Shown here: piece after piece, positions 1 to 9,346 of the stretch
Layout of the letters: every line of letters starts with the position of its first letter
Numbering within the stretch: position 1 is the stretch's first letter
Source of the DNA: DAOUMF01 sp034408935
GTDB lineage: Bacteria > Chloroflexota > Dehalococcoidia > SM23-28-2 > RBG-16-64-32
Direction of reading: 5' to 3'
Length of the DNA: 64,000 nucleotides
Assembly (NCBI GenBank): GCA_034408935.1
Contig: DAOUMV010000013.1
Span: 186,001 to 250,000, forward strand
Position numbers and translations under genes: made by a program
The notes under the pieces: generated by a model
The model's input: only the letters and a program-made list of their open reading frames with translations
What the model was told of the DNA's origin: nothing
Database searches by the model: none

Positions 1-34
1 CATTCGCTGATGGCAGTCCGGAAGGAGGATCGCA

Positions 35-250
35 ATGGCGGAGAGCGTGTATAAGGTTATCGAGTTGGTGGGCACGAGCGGTGAGTCATGGGAGAAGGCT
101 GCTGCCGCGGCCGTCAACCGGGCGGCAGAGTCACTGCGGGACCTCCGCATCGCCGAGGTCGTCGAGCTAGACATGCAGATTGAAGACGGACAGGTGCGCG
201 CCTACCGCGCCAAGGTGAAGGTGTCCTTCAAGTACGAAGGCGGCGACTAG
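35..250 (+). CDS. Dodecin family protein
   Basis: 71 residues, the usual dodecin length, preceded by a GGAGGA ribosome site. The sequence shows the family pattern: VYKVIELVGTS at the N-terminus, a helix (residues about 17-36), then AEVVELDMQIEDG and YRAKVKVSFKYE strands. Dodecins form small dodecameric shells that store flavin or CoA in the cytoplasm. The residue where classical dodecins carry the flavin-stacking tryptophan (as in LRxxxWFEV) is Ile/Ala here (LRDLRIAEVVE), so flavin binding is not assured. It is a single gene, followed by a separate promoter at 282. Family call secure, ligand unknown. Confidence 0.88.
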   Translation: MAESVYKVIELVGTSGESWEKAAAAAVNRAAESLRDLRIAEVVELDMQIEDGQVRAYRAKVKVSFKYEGGD

Positions 251-281
251 CCGTCGCCTTCACCCTGCTCGCGCTCAGCGC

Positions 282-309
282 TTGACATCCCTGGGGTCAG
301 CCGTACAAT
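282..309 (+). promoter_or_regulatory. Sigma70-type promoter of the broken 68-codon gene
   Basis: TTGACA at 282-287, 16-nt spacer, TACAAT at 304-309. The same block, with a 4-bp longer spacer, lies upstream of the intact paralogue at 9666-9872. The promoter was therefore duplicated along with the gene. Confidence 0.6.
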
Positions 310-444
310 TGGGGCACCGCGAGCGGCAGTGGATGGGGAATGGGGCATCATGCGATTCGTACGGCCCAGCACTTGTTGCTCTTCTCGCCCCTGCCAGCTC
401 CGGGAATCTGTGGTCCCCAAGCCTTGGCCGCGGGAGGGAATGGG

Positions 445-651
445 ATGATCCGACTGTCTCTCTATATCCCCAGAGGCCAGATCCCTAATGTCACCAACCT
501 GTCCAGTCTTCGTGAGCTGGTCAAGTGATTGGACGAGAGCTGGGCGGACGCCAAGCTCGACGCCGAAGCTTGGAACCTCCGGGACACGGACGCTCAGGTG
601 GTGAAGCTGAAAATCACCATCGAGGAGGAAGAGCAAGAGGCGCAAGCCTAG
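445..651 (+). pseudogene. Paralogue of the 68-aa protein at 9666-9872, interrupted by in-frame TGA
   Basis: Reading from ATG 445, the frame encodes a protein clearly homologous to the intact gene at 9666-9872. Shared blocks are the RGQIPNVTNLSSLRELVK stretch, then LDESWADAK, and an acidic ITIEEEE tail. The codon matching Trp28 of the intact copy is TGA (526-528) instead of TGG. The frame stays open on both sides and ends at TAG 649-651. Promoter and leader are also duplicated. Simplest reading: a recent nonsense mutation in a duplicated gene. Readthrough of TGA as Trp is a less likely alternative, because other genes here end normally at TGA. Function unknown. Confidence 0.75.
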
Positions 652-911
652 TCCAAGAGCACAATCTCCAACGGCGAGCGCTCTATCTCACCTACCGAGT
701 GTGGCTGTCTTCCCTTCCCTCAACGCAGAGGGCAAGGTCTACCAGTTCAGTCGCTAGGCCAAACAAACTCCCGTCGTTGCGCGCCCAGACGGGCGCCAGC
801 ATGGGCGGGCAGCGGTCACGTCCCGACCGATACGTCGCGCCCCACCTCCACCCACGCCTGTAGGCGAACGCTTCCGCTGCCCGCACCGGGAGGGGGCACC
901 GTGACTAGCGC

Positions 912-1604
912 TTAGTCGGCCTCGTCATCGCTGGAAACGGGGGCGTCAGGGTCCACTCCACCGACCTCGGTCCACAGCCCGCACGTGACACCATCGACGT
1001 AGCTCTTGCCTCCGAGCTCCGCCTCCACCGTCTGGCAGAAGTCGGCCGCATCGGTCGACAGCACCGCCCGGCCGACCGGCGGGAACGACTCCATGACGGC
1101 GTAGTCCACATCGTCGTCGTAGGCCTGCAACACCCCTTCGCTCTCGGAGAGATCGTCCTGGGTAACCGAGGTGTTGAAGTTCACCGTCACTTCGTATTGA
1201 ACCACCGCGTCCGCTGGGAGCGTGGGCGGGACGTTGTCCTCCTCGGCTTGGGGCGGCACGAGTCCCGTGCAGCGCCAGTTGATCTCGGCGGTCCTGTCGG
1301 ACACGCTTACAACGCAGGCCGGTGCGCAGCCGGGCTTGTCGATGTCCAGGTCGAGCCACCAGGTGCCGGTGCCCTCGTTGCAGGAGCGCGTGCCCTTGAG
1401 CTGGCCCTGCTCAAGGCATTCGCTCGCCCCCGCGATGTCCACGGCTTCCTTATAGCTCAGTTTCGCGCCCGTGTCGGCGTCTACACAGTCCTCGCCCTGT
1501 TCCCTGTCACTATCGCCGGGATCGGCAGCGGTCGAGCCGCAGCCGCTAAGGATCACGACACTCAGAATAGCCACGAATGCCAGGGTCACCAGTTTGGCCT
1601 TCAT
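912..1604 (-). CDS. Putative lipoprotein, unknown function
   Basis: 230 residues with a strong AGGAGG site before the ATG. A typical lipoprotein signal covers residues 1-22: Lys2 and Lys4, a hydrophobic stretch, lipobox LSGC with Cys22. The mature part is acidic and carries several cysteines (Cys40, Cys63, Cys75 and a CAPACVV pair), which suggests disulfides outside the membrane. No domain recognised. It stands alone between an empty stretch (652-911) and the end of prmC, transcribed in the same direction as prmC but about 130 bp beyond it. Probably a lipid-anchored surface protein; function open. Confidence 0.7.
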   Translation of the reverse strand: MKAKLVTLAFVAILSVVILSGCGSTAADPGDSDREQGEDCVDADTGAKLSYKEAVDIAGASECLEQGQLKGTRSCNEGTGTWWLDLDIDKPGCAPACVVSVSDRTAEINWRCTGLVPPQAEEDNVPPTLPADAVVQYEVTVNFNTSVTQDDLSESEGVLQAYDDDVDYAVMESFPPVGRAVLSTDAADFCQTVEAELGGKSYVDGVTCGLWTEVGGVDPDAPVSSDDEAD

Positions 1605-1738
1605 TCCTAGCCTCCTGCTGCTGTTGTCGGTGCCATTCCGATCGGCTCCACGGTAGAGTGAGCGCCATCTTGTAGACGGAATGAGGGCCGAAAAGGTTCC
1701 GCCTGAGTGCAGAGCTGAGGACAGGCCTTGCGTCCGCC

Positions 1739-2638
1739 CTACGGCCGCACGACGAGGACGCGATCCAGCCCCGATAGGTCGTTCCGCACCTCGATGCGCG
1801 CCTCAGGGAACGCTTCCGCCGCCAGCCTTCGCGCCGCATCGCCCTGCTCCTCGCCGATCTCGACGAACAGCGCCCCGCCCGGCTTGAGGCAGGCGGGGGC
1901 CTGCCTCAGTAGCCGCTCGATGATGCGCAGGCCCTCGGGCCCTCCGTCCAGGCCCAGGCGGGGCTCGTGCTGGCGGATCTCCGGCGGCCCCGCCTCGAAG
2001 TCGCCCGTGCGGACGTAGGGGAGGTTGGCGGCGATGACGTCGACCCTTCGACTCGAATCCCGGCTGCCGCCGGGCTTCGGCTCAGGGTGAGCGGAACCCT
2101 GAAGCGGCGCCAAGAGGTCGCCCTCCAGGAAGCGGATGCGCCCGGCGACGCCGTGGCGCTCGGCGTTGCGGCAGGCGAGCGCCAGCGCCTCGGGCGAGAC
2201 GTCGGTGGCGACGATCCCGGCCTGGGGCAGGTTCACGGCCAGGGCGACGGCGACGGCTCCGCAGCCCACACCAACATCGACCACACGCGTCTCGTGTCCC
2301 GCCTCCCGCGTCGCGATGAACTCCAGCACCAACTCCACGAGCGTCTCCGTCTCGGGCCGCGGAATGATGGCGGCCGGTGTGACGTCCAAGTCGAGGCCGT
2401 AGAACTCCTTGCGGCCAACGATATAGGCGGTCGGCTCGTGGGCGAGGCGGCGCTGGAGCAGGGCTTCGAAGGCCCTCGCGGCGTTCTCGGGCAGCTCCTC
2501 GCGCAGGCGCTGATAGAGGTGGGTACGGTCGGTGTTCAGGGCATAGGCCAGGAGAAGCTCCGCCTCCAGGCTCGCCTCCTCGCTGCCGGCCTCGGCAAGC
2601 ACGCGCGAGCCATGGCGGAGGGCCTCGCTAATGCTCAC
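1739..2638 (-). CDS. prmC: Peptide chain release factor N5-glutamine methyltransferase
   Basis: 299 residues, normal length. PrmC/HemK methylates the Gln of the GGQ motif in release factors, using SAM. The N-terminal helical domain (1-80) is followed by a Rossmann methyltransferase with DVGVGCGAVA (121-130) and the active-site loop ANLPY (204-208). The usual loop is NPPY; here the first Pro is Leu206. Residues 181-199 (GSAHPEPKPGG...) are an insertion encoded by a palindromic repeat (2041-2098). GTG start, no strong ribosome site. It lies 126 bp downstream of prfA, its substrate gene, as in many bacteria. Identification firm. Confidence 0.93.
   Translation of the reverse strand: MSISEALRHGSRVLAEAGSEEASLEAELLLAYALNTDRTHLYQRLREELPENAARAFEALLQRRLAHEPTAYIVGRKEFYGLDLDVTPAAIIPRPETETLVELVLEFIATREAGHETRVVDVGVGCGAVAVALAVNLPQAGIVATDVSPEALALACRNAERHGVAGRIRFLEGDLLAPLQGSAHPEPKPGGSRDSSRRVDVIAANLPYVRTGDFEAGPPEIRQHEPRLGLDGGPEGLRIIERLLRQAPACLKPGGALFVEIGEEQGDAARRLAAEAFPEARIEVRNDLSGLDRVLVVRP
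2041..2098. repeat. Palindromic CCCTTCGA...CTCAGGG repeat inside prmC
   Basis: The block has CCCTTCGAC near one end and CTCAGGGTGAGCGG near the other, with a CCCGG..CCGGG core. It resembles the small dispersed palindromes common in many genomes. It is in frame and encodes the 19-residue insertion in PrmC. Related CTTCG..GCTCAGG pieces occur at about 2726-2758 and 62408-62465. Confidence 0.6.
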
Positions 2639-2764
2639 GGGCAGGCCGAGGTCGCCCGTTCCGGTTGATCCGACCCACCCCGCCGCGCCGCTCCAGATCC
2701 CTTCGCGTGTCCCGGCCCTCGCATTCGAAGAACCTCGTCGCCGCTCAGGATGACAAGTGGAGTC

Positions 2765-3835
2765 TCACGTGAGCTGGGCTTCGACGAGGCGCGCCTGCTC
2801 GTCTTCGCGCATCTTCTCGATGATGTCGTCGATCTCGCCGTCTAGGAGGGCGGGCAGGTTATGGCGCGTGTAGCCGATGCGGTGGTCGGTGACCCGGTCC
2901 TGGGGGAAGTTGTAGGTGCGGATCTTCTCCGCCCTCTCGCCGGTGCCCACCTGGGAGCGCCGGGTGGACTCCACCTCCTCCTGCTGCCTGCGCCGCTCCA
3001 TGTCCAGGAGGCGCGCCCGGAGGACGGCCATCGCCTTGTTGCGGTTCTTGAGCTGGGAGCGCTCGTCCTGGCAGACGGCGACGATGGCGGTGGGCAGGTG
3101 GGTGATGCGTACGGCGGTGGCGTTCTTCTGGACGTTCTGGCCACCGTGGCCGCTGGCGTTGAAGATATCGATGCGCAGGTCCTTCTCGTCGACGTGGACG
3201 TCGACGTCGTCCGCCTCAGGCAGGACGGCGACCGTGGCCGTCGAGGTATGGATGCGGCCGCTGGCCTCGGTGACGGGCACCCTCTGGACACGGTGGACGC
3301 CGCTCTCGTACTTCAGGTAGGAGTAGGCTCCGCGACCGTGGGCCTCGAAGATGATCTCCTTGAAGCCGCCCAGGTCACTAGGGTGGGAGTCCATCACCTC
3401 CACCGTCCAGCCCTTGCGCTCGGCGAAGCGACTGTACATGCGGTAGAGGTCGCCGGCGAACAGGGACGCCTCCTCCCCACCGGCGGCGGCCCGGACCTCC
3501 ACGATGACGTCTTTCTCATCGAAGGGGTCCTTGGGGATCAGAGCGCGCTGCAGCTTCTCCCGTAGCGCTTCGATACCGGCTTCCGCCTGCTCGATCTCCT
3601 CCTGGGCGAGGGCCACCAGGTCCGAGTCTCCCCCCTCGGCGACGATGGCGCGAGCCTCCTCGAGGGCATCCGCGAGGCTGCGGTACTCGCGGTACATCGA
3701 GACGGTGTCCTCAAGCGACGAGTGCTCGCGGGCCAGCGCTTGCAGGCGCTCGTAGTCCCCGGCCACCTCCGGCCGGGCCATCTCGCGGCCCAGCTCCTCG
3801 TATCGCGCTTCCAGCGCGGCCAGCTTGTCAAGCAT
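2765..3835 (-). CDS. prfA: Peptide chain release factor 1
   Basis: 356 residues. RF1 recognises UAA and UAG stop codons and triggers peptide release on the ribosome. The GGQ catalytic motif is at 231-233 within GHGGQNVQKN. The tripeptide anticodon is PVT (187-189), of the RF1 PxT type rather than RF2 SPF. The N-terminal coiled domain (1-100) is complete. First gene of a prfA-prmC transcription unit, driven by the extended -10 promoter at 3883-3911. Identification firm. Confidence 0.96.
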   Translation of the reverse strand: MLDKLAALEARYEELGREMARPEVAGDYERLQALAREHSSLEDTVSMYREYRSLADALEEARAIVAEGGDSDLVALAQEEIEQAEAGIEALREKLQRALIPKDPFDEKDVIVEVRAAAGGEEASLFAGDLYRMYSRFAERKGWTVEVMDSHPSDLGGFKEIIFEAHGRGAYSYLKYESGVHRVQRVPVTEASGRIHTSTATVAVLPEADDVDVHVDEKDLRIDIFNASGHGGQNVQKNATAVRITHLPTAIVAVCQDERSQLKNRNKAMAVLRARLLDMERRRQQEEVESTRRSQVGTGERAEKIRTYNFPQDRVTDHRIGYTRHNLPALLDGEIDDIIEKMREDEQARLVEAQLT

Positions 3836-3882
3836 TTCGGGTCACCAACACAAGTAGACCCCCCGTATGGGGGCCCGAAGTG

Positions 3883-3911
3883 ATTATATCACGGGGCTAG
3901 GGGGGTGTCGG
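3883..3911 (-). promoter_or_regulatory. Promoter of prfA-prmC
   Basis: On the minus strand: CCGACA (3906-3911), 17-nt spacer, TATAAT (3883-3888), with an extended TGA directly before the -10. The predicted start near 3877 gives a leader of about 40 nt for prfA. Confidence 0.65.
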
Positions 3912-3948
3912 CCACCCCTGAAGGGATTCAGGCTTTGCCCCGGCCCAC

Positions 3949-5226
3949 CTAGGACGGATCCTCCGAGGTGTATCTAACCCTCCCGGCCACATCCGCCAGC
4001 GGCACCGTCTCCTGCTGGCCGTCGGCCAGGCGGCGCAGCGACACCGTGCCCTCCCTCAGCTCCCGCTGGCCGATGATGGCGGCGTAGGCGGCGCCCAGGG
4101 CGTCGGCGTGGCGCATCTGGGCCTTCAGGGAGCGCTCCCCGGCGGCCACGACGGCGGCGATCCCCTGCCGGCGCAGGTCGGACGCTAGGCGGAACGCCTG
4201 CGAGCGGGCCTCCGTGACCTGGTGGGCGAGGAACACCTGCGGCCGCCAGCTTTGGCCCACGGCCGCCCCCTGGCGCTTGAGGTTGAGCACGATGCGCTCG
4301 ATGCCGGTGGCGAAGCCGGTCGCCGGCGTGGGCTTGCCCCCGAGCTGCTCGATGAGGCCATCGTAGCGGCCACCGCCGCCCACGGTGCTCTGAGCGCCCT
4401 CCTCTTTCGGCTGGAACTCGAACAGGACGCGCGTGTAGTAGTCCAACCCCCGTACCAGGCGGGGATCGATCACGTATTCGATGCCAACCTCATCCAGATA
4501 GGACTGGGCCCTCGAGAAGTGGTCGGCACAGGCGTCGCACAGGAAATCGGTGAAGGGCGGCGCGCCGGCGATGACGGGCTGGCAGCGCTCCTGCTTGCAG
4601 TCCAGCAGACGCAGGGTGTTGCGCTCGTACCGGTCCTTGCAGTCGTTGCAGACCTGCTTCAGCTTGTCGGCGTAGTAGGCGCGCAGGGCCTCGACATAAC
4701 CTGGACGGCACACGCTGTCGCCGATGCTGTTGAGGTGCAGCGTCAGTCCTTGCAGCCCCAGGTCCTCGTACAGGCGGAACAGCATCTCGATGACCTCCGC
4801 GTCCACGGAGGCGTCCGCCTCGCCGATGACCTCGCAGCCGAGCTGGGTGTGCTGGCGGTAGCGGCCGGCCTGAGGCCGGTCGTAGCGGAAGATGGGGCAC
4901 CAGTACCAGAGGCGCACAGGCTGGGGGAGGTTGTGCATGCCGTGATCGAGATAGGCACGACACACGGGAGCCGTCCCCTCGGGACGCAGCGCCAGTTCCT
5001 GGCCACCGCGGTCCTGGAAGACGTACATCTCCTTCTGAACGATGTCGGTCACCTCGCCCACGCCGCGGGTGAACAGGGACGCCTCCTCGAACACGGGCGT
5101 CTCGATGCGCCGATACCCGAACAGGCCGCATATGCGGGCGGAAGCCTCCCAGACACGGTCCCAGTAGGGCTGATCCTCCGGGAGGACGTCTGTTGTTCCT
5201 CTGGGGGCTTTGTGCTTTCCGGTCAT
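3949..5226 (-). CDS. hisS: Histidyl-tRNA synthetase
   Basis: 425 residues from ATG 5226, which has an AAGGAG site; a longer open frame upstream (to 5358) lacks family similarity. Class II synthetase charging tRNA-His. Visible marks are PRGTTDVLP at the start, motif 2 around RPEGTAPVCRAY, the histidine motifs LVRGLDYYT and STVGGGGRYDGL, and a C-terminal anticodon-binding domain (about 330-415). An internal cysteine group (CNDCK, CDAC) lies in the insertion domain. Divergent from rel. A CCTGAA/TTCAGG hairpin sits just past the stop (3917-3932). Identification firm. Confidence 0.95.
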   Translation of the reverse strand: MTGKHKAPRGTTDVLPEDQPYWDRVWEASARICGLFGYRRIETPVFEEASLFTRGVGEVTDIVQKEMYVFQDRGGQELALRPEGTAPVCRAYLDHGMHNLPQPVRLWYWCPIFRYDRPQAGRYRQHTQLGCEVIGEADASVDAEVIEMLFRLYEDLGLQGLTLHLNSIGDSVCRPGYVEALRAYYADKLKQVCNDCKDRYERNTLRLLDCKQERCQPVIAGAPPFTDFLCDACADHFSRAQSYLDEVGIEYVIDPRLVRGLDYYTRVLFEFQPKEEGAQSTVGGGGRYDGLIEQLGGKPTPATGFATGIERIVLNLKRQGAAVGQSWRPQVFLAHQVTEARSQAFRLASDLRRQGIAAVVAAGERSLKAQMRHADALGAAYAAIIGQRELREGTVSLRRLADGQQETVPLADVAGRVRYTSEDPS

Positions 5227-5393
5227 CCCTACTCCTTGCGAAGCGGCCTTCTGGCCGAGCATACTAGAAGGCCACAGGGAAGAGCAAAACAACGGAAGGG
5301 CCACCCCTGAAGCTGCGCGGCAGCAATGTCGTCTTCTCCTCGGGCCAAGCGATAGCAACGCTGGGGGTACGGTGCTAAACTTAGCGATAGAAG

Positions 5394-7586
5394 ATGACTA
5401 TTGAGCAAGCTGCGATCGCCCAGCCACTGCTGACGAAGGCACGCGAGTACCTGCCGGCCGATGCGGTGGCCAAGGTCCAAGCGGCGTACGACTTCGCCGC
5501 CAAGTGTCACGCCGGCCAGCTTCGGCGCTCAGGCGACCCCGTCATCACCCACCCCCTGCACGCCGCCGAGACCGTCGCCTCGCTCCTCCTGGACGCCGAT
5601 ACGATAGCGGCCGCACTCCTGCACGACATCCAGGAAGACTGCGGGGTCAGCAACCAGGAGATCGAGAAGCGCTTCGGTCCTGAGGTGGCCAAGCTGGTGG
5701 AGGGCGTGACCAAGCTGGGCCAGATCCCCTGGGAGACCGCCGAGACCGTCAGCGGCGACGAGCACATCCAGGCCGAGAACCTGCGCAAGATGTTCCTGGC
5801 AATGGCCCAGGACCTGCGCGTGCTCATCATCAAGCTGGCCGACAGACTGCACAACATGCTCACCCTCCACGCCCTGCCTGCCGAGGATCAGCTCCGCATC
5901 TCCAAGGAGACGATGGAGGTGTACGCCCCTCTGGCCTCCCGTCTCGGCATCTGGGAGATGAAGTGGCAGTTGGAGGACCTGGCCTTCCGCCACATGGACC
6001 CCGACCGATACAGGTTCATCGCCGATATGCTCGACGCCACGCGGGAGGCGCGCGAGAGCTATGTGACCCGCGTCAAGGAGATCCTGGACCAGGAGCTCGC
6101 CAAGCAGGGCGTCAAGGCCGATGTCCAGGGGCGGGCCAAGCACATCTACAGCATCTTCCAGAAGATCGAGAAATACGCCAGCGTCAGAAGGAGCGCCAGC
6201 GAGATCTATGACCTCGTCGCCGTTCGCATCATGGTGGATACCGTCACCGACTGCTACAGCGCCCTGGGCGTCGTGCACGGGCTGTGGCGTCCCCTCCCGG
6301 GCACCTTCGACGATTACATCGCGAACCCCAAGGAGAGCATGTACCAGGCGCTCCACACGACCGTCCTCAGCCTGGACGCGCGGCCTCTGGAGGTGCAGAT
6401 TCGCACTTACGAGATGCACCGCACCGCCGAATACGGAGTGGCCGCCCACTGGCGCTACAAGGAGGGCAGCAAGCGAGACCAGCGCTACGAGGAACGCCTC
6501 GCCTGGCTGCGCCAGCTCCTGGAGTGGCAGCGCGAGATCGCCCAGGCGGAGGATCTCGTGGAGGCGGTCAAGTCCGATATCTTCCAGGACCAGGTCTTCG
6601 TCTTCACCCCCAAGGGGCAGGTGAAAGACCTCCCCAAGGGCGCCACTCCCATAGACTTCGCCTACCGTATCCATACCGACCTGGGCCACATGTGCGTAGG
6701 GGCCAAGGTCAACGGCCGGCTGGTGCCCCTCAACAGGGAGCTGAACAACGGCGACGTGGTGGAGATCATGACCAGCAAGTCGTCCAAGGGGCCCTCGCGC
6801 GACTGGCTCAATCCTAACCTGGGCCACGTCCGAACCAGTCACGCCCGCGGCAAGATCCGCCAGTGGTTCAAGCGTCAGGAGAGGGAAGAGAACATCACCC
6901 GCGGCCGCGAGATGGTGGAGAGGGAGCTCCACCGCTTGGGCGTGAGCCTCCCGGATGTCCAGGAAGAGCTGCTCAAGCTTTTTCGGTACGACGACCTGGA
7001 GGATTTCGTGCTGCGTGTTGGCTACGGCGAGATCAGCACGCATCAGATAGCGAGCAAGATGGCCCACCTTCTCCAACCGGAGGAGGTCACCGCGGAGCCG
7101 CCGGAGGTGCCGGCCCGCGCCACATACACCACCAGCGTGCGTGTCCTGGGCACCGGCGACCTCCTCACGCGCCTGTCCCGCTGCTGCAACCCCGTCCCCG
7201 GCGACGACATCATCGGCTACGTCACCCGCGGGGAGGGCGTATCCATACACCGCACCGACTGCCGCAACATCCTCAACTCGGACGAGCGGGAGCGCCTGGT
7301 GGACGTGGAATGGGGCCGCCGCGGCCACCTCTACCCGGTAGCCGTGCACATAGAGGCCTGGGACCGCGTGGGCCTGCTGCGCGACATCAGCACCATGGTG
7401 GCCGAGGAGCGGGTGAACATGGTGGGCGTGCACACCCAGGAACAAGAGGACGGCGTCATCACGATCTTCGTGACCCTGGAGACCACCGGCATCGAGCAGT
7501 TGACGCGGCTGCTGAGCAAGCTGGAGGCCGTACGCGGGGTGCTGTCGGTGGGGCGACGGCTGGAAGGCGCACCCAAGAAGACGTAG
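5394..7586 (+). CDS. rel: Bifunctional (p)ppGpp synthetase/hydrolase
   Basis: 730 residues, full length for Rel/SpoT. It makes and degrades the alarmone (p)ppGpp. The HD hydrolase domain (about 30-180) keeps His53 and HD at 77-78 followed by xxED, so hydrolysis should be intact. The synthetase domain (about 230-345) shows RIMVDTVTDCY, YQALHTTV and EYGVAAHWRYKEG. A TGS domain follows (about 395-455, VFVFTPKGQVKDLPKGAT), then a cysteine-containing linker (LSRCCNPVPGD) and a C-terminal ACT domain (about 655-725). Single gene, divergent from hisS. Likely the only long Rel protein, but that cannot be judged from one window. Confidence 0.95.
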   Translation: MTIEQAAIAQPLLTKAREYLPADAVAKVQAAYDFAAKCHAGQLRRSGDPVITHPLHAAETVASLLLDADTIAAALLHDIQEDCGVSNQEIEKRFGPEVAKLVEGVTKLGQIPWETAETVSGDEHIQAENLRKMFLAMAQDLRVLIIKLADRLHNMLTLHALPAEDQLRISKETMEVYAPLASRLGIWEMKWQLEDLAFRHMDPDRYRFIADMLDATREARESYVTRVKEILDQELAKQGVKADVQGRAKHIYSIFQKIEKYASVRRSASEIYDLVAVRIMVDTVTDCYSALGVVHGLWRPLPGTFDDYIANPKESMYQALHTTVLSLDARPLEVQIRTYEMHRTAEYGVAAHWRYKEGSKRDQRYEERLAWLRQLLEWQREIAQAEDLVEAVKSDIFQDQVFVFTPKGQVKDLPKGATPIDFAYRIHTDLGHMCVGAKVNGRLVPLNRELNNGDVVEIMTSKSSKGPSRDWLNPNLGHVRTSHARGKIRQWFKRQEREENITRGREMVERELHRLGVSLPDVQEELLKLFRYDDLEDFVLRVGYGEISTHQIASKMAHLLQPEEVTAEPPEVPARATYTTSVRVLGTGDLLTRLSRCCNPVPGDDIIGYVTRGEGVSIHRTDCRNILNSDERERLVDVEWGRRGHLYPVAVHIEAWDRVGLLRDISTMVAEERVNMVGVHTQEQEDGVITIFVTLETTGIEQLTRLLSKLEAVRGVLSVGRRLEGAPKKT

Positions 7587-7714
7587 AAACGGCAGGGGCT
7601 GCCGCTGAGGTTGACCTACAGGTCAGCTAACCGTGAGCCATCCCATCGTCGGCGAGGCTGGCGTATAATGGCCGCAGCCAATCGCCAAGCTTTCTCCTGC
7701 GACAAGAGGGGGAT

Positions 7715-9244
7715 ATGCTCGCCAAGGTCAGCAGTTGCGCCGTCGTAGGCCTTGACGGCGAGATCGTCGAGGTGGAGGTCGACATCAGCCAGGGGCTGCC
7801 CGCCTTCGCCATCGTCGGCCTCCCCGACGCCGCCGTGCAGGAGGCCAAGGAGCGCGTGCGCTCGGCCATCCGCAACTCCGGCCACGACTTCCCCTTGAAG
7901 CGCATCACCGTGAACCTGGCTCCCGCGGACCTGCGCAAGGAGGGGCCTGCCTATGACCTCCCGATCGCCGTGGGCATTCTCACGGCCTCGGGGCAGGCCC
8001 CTGCCACGGAGGGCCCTGCGGTGCTGTTGGGCGAGCTCTCGCTGGACGGGCAGGTGCGCCACACCAGCGGCGTCCTGCCCATGGTGGCCCTGGCCCGCGA
8101 CCGCGGCTTCCAGGCGATCTACGTTCCCGCCGACGACGCCAGCGAGGCCTCCCTCATCGACGACATCCAGGTGGTGCCGGTGAGCACCCTGGGCGAACTG
8201 TCGTCCCACCTTCGGGCCGTCCAGCCCATCGCCCCCTTCGTCGCCCCGGAGCCCCAGCCGGCCGCCGAGGCCCCGGCCGCCGACATCGTCGACTTCTGCC
8301 ACATTCGCGGCCAGGAGCACGTCAAGCGAGCGCTGGAGGTGGCGGCAGCGGGAGGCCACAACGCGCTGATGACGGGGCCTCCCGGCGCCGGAAAGACGCT
8401 CCTGGCCCGCGCCATGCCCGCCATCCTGCCCAGCATGACCTCAGCGGAGGCGCTGGAAGTGACCAAGATCTACAGCGTCGCCGGACTCCTGCGGCAGGAC
8501 ACACCGATGATCCAGCAGAGGCCCTTCCGGGCCCCTCACCACACCATCTCCCACGCCGGCCTGGTGGGCGGAGGGCGCCACCCCCGGCCGGGCGAGATCA
8601 CCCTCAGCCATCGCGGGGTGCTGTTCCTGGACGAGCTGCCGGAGTTCCCCCACTCCGTCCTGGAGTCGATCCGCCAGCCGATGGAGGACGGCATCATCAC
8701 CGTCAGCCGGGCCCAGGGGACAGTAACGTTCCCGGCCAGCTTCATGATGGTGGCGGCGATGAACCCCTGCCCCTGCGGCTTCTACGGGGACCCGTCCAAG
8801 CACTGCACCTGCTCCGCCTCGGCGGTCACTCGCTACCAGCACCGCATCTCCGGCCCTCTGCTGGACCGCATCGACATATTCGTCGAGGTGCCCCGCGTGG
8901 AGTACGAGAAGCTGACTGAGGAGGTCGTGGCCGAGCCCTCCGCTGATGTGCGGGCGCGCGTGGAGGGCAGCCGCGAGCGGCAGCAGGAGCGTTTCTCCGA
9001 CTCCAAGCTGGTGTGCAACGCGGAGATGGGGCCGGTCGAGGTGCGGGAGTTCTGCCAGCTCGTCCTGGAGGACGAGGCCAAATCGCTGCTGCGGATGGCG
9101 ATGAACCAGCTCAACCTCTCGGCCCGGTCCTTTCACCGGGTGCTGAAGCTGGCGCGCACGATAGCCGACCTGAGCGCCTCAGAGGTCATCACGACCGCGC
9201 ACTTGGCGGAGGCGCTGCAGTACCGCCAGCGGGCCGGGGAGTAG
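7715..9244 (+). CDS. comM: YifB/ComM-family Mg chelatase-like AAA ATPase
   Basis: 509 residues with a GAGGGGGAT site before the ATG. In naturally competent bacteria ComM is a hexameric helicase promoting branch migration of incoming DNA; elsewhere its role is less clear. Domain order: N-terminal Lon-protease-like domain (1-170), AAA domain with Walker A GPPGAGKT (about 221-228) and Walker B VLFLDELPEF, then the cysteine-rich MNPCPCGFYGD segment and C-terminal lid ending in LAEALQYR. All hallmarks are present. Free-standing; TATAAT at 7664-7669 may be its -10 element. Family firm, role in competence inferred. Confidence 0.92.
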   Translation: MLAKVSSCAVVGLDGEIVEVEVDISQGLPAFAIVGLPDAAVQEAKERVRSAIRNSGHDFPLKRITVNLAPADLRKEGPAYDLPIAVGILTASGQAPATEGPAVLLGELSLDGQVRHTSGVLPMVALARDRGFQAIYVPADDASEASLIDDIQVVPVSTLGELSSHLRAVQPIAPFVAPEPQPAAEAPAADIVDFCHIRGQEHVKRALEVAAAGGHNALMTGPPGAGKTLLARAMPAILPSMTSAEALEVTKIYSVAGLLRQDTPMIQQRPFRAPHHTISHAGLVGGGRHPRPGEITLSHRGVLFLDELPEFPHSVLESIRQPMEDGIITVSRAQGTVTFPASFMMVAAMNPCPCGFYGDPSKHCTCSASAVTRYQHRISGPLLDRIDIFVEVPRVEYEKLTEEVVAEPSADVRARVEGSRERQQERFSDSKLVCNAEMGPVEVREFCQLVLEDEAKSLLRMAMNQLNLSARSFHRVLKLARTIADLSASEVITTAHLAEALQYRQRAGE

Positions 9245-9346
9245 GGCACCGAGCGCCGCGAGGACCAGCAACCAACCGGCGAACCAGCCGAAGCTACGTC
9301 GCGGCCGTCGCCCGGCGGCAATCAGAGGTTATGGGCCGCCGCGGGG

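Noticed and set aside
204..208. NLPY in PrmC (residue positions 205-208) considered as loss of the catalytic loop
   Set aside because: Asn, the second Pro and Tyr are kept; only the first Pro differs, so loss of activity is not supported.
5529..7445. A 638-codon frame antisense to rel
   Set aside because: Same reason: rel is complete with all motifs, and the antisense protein has no recognisable domain.
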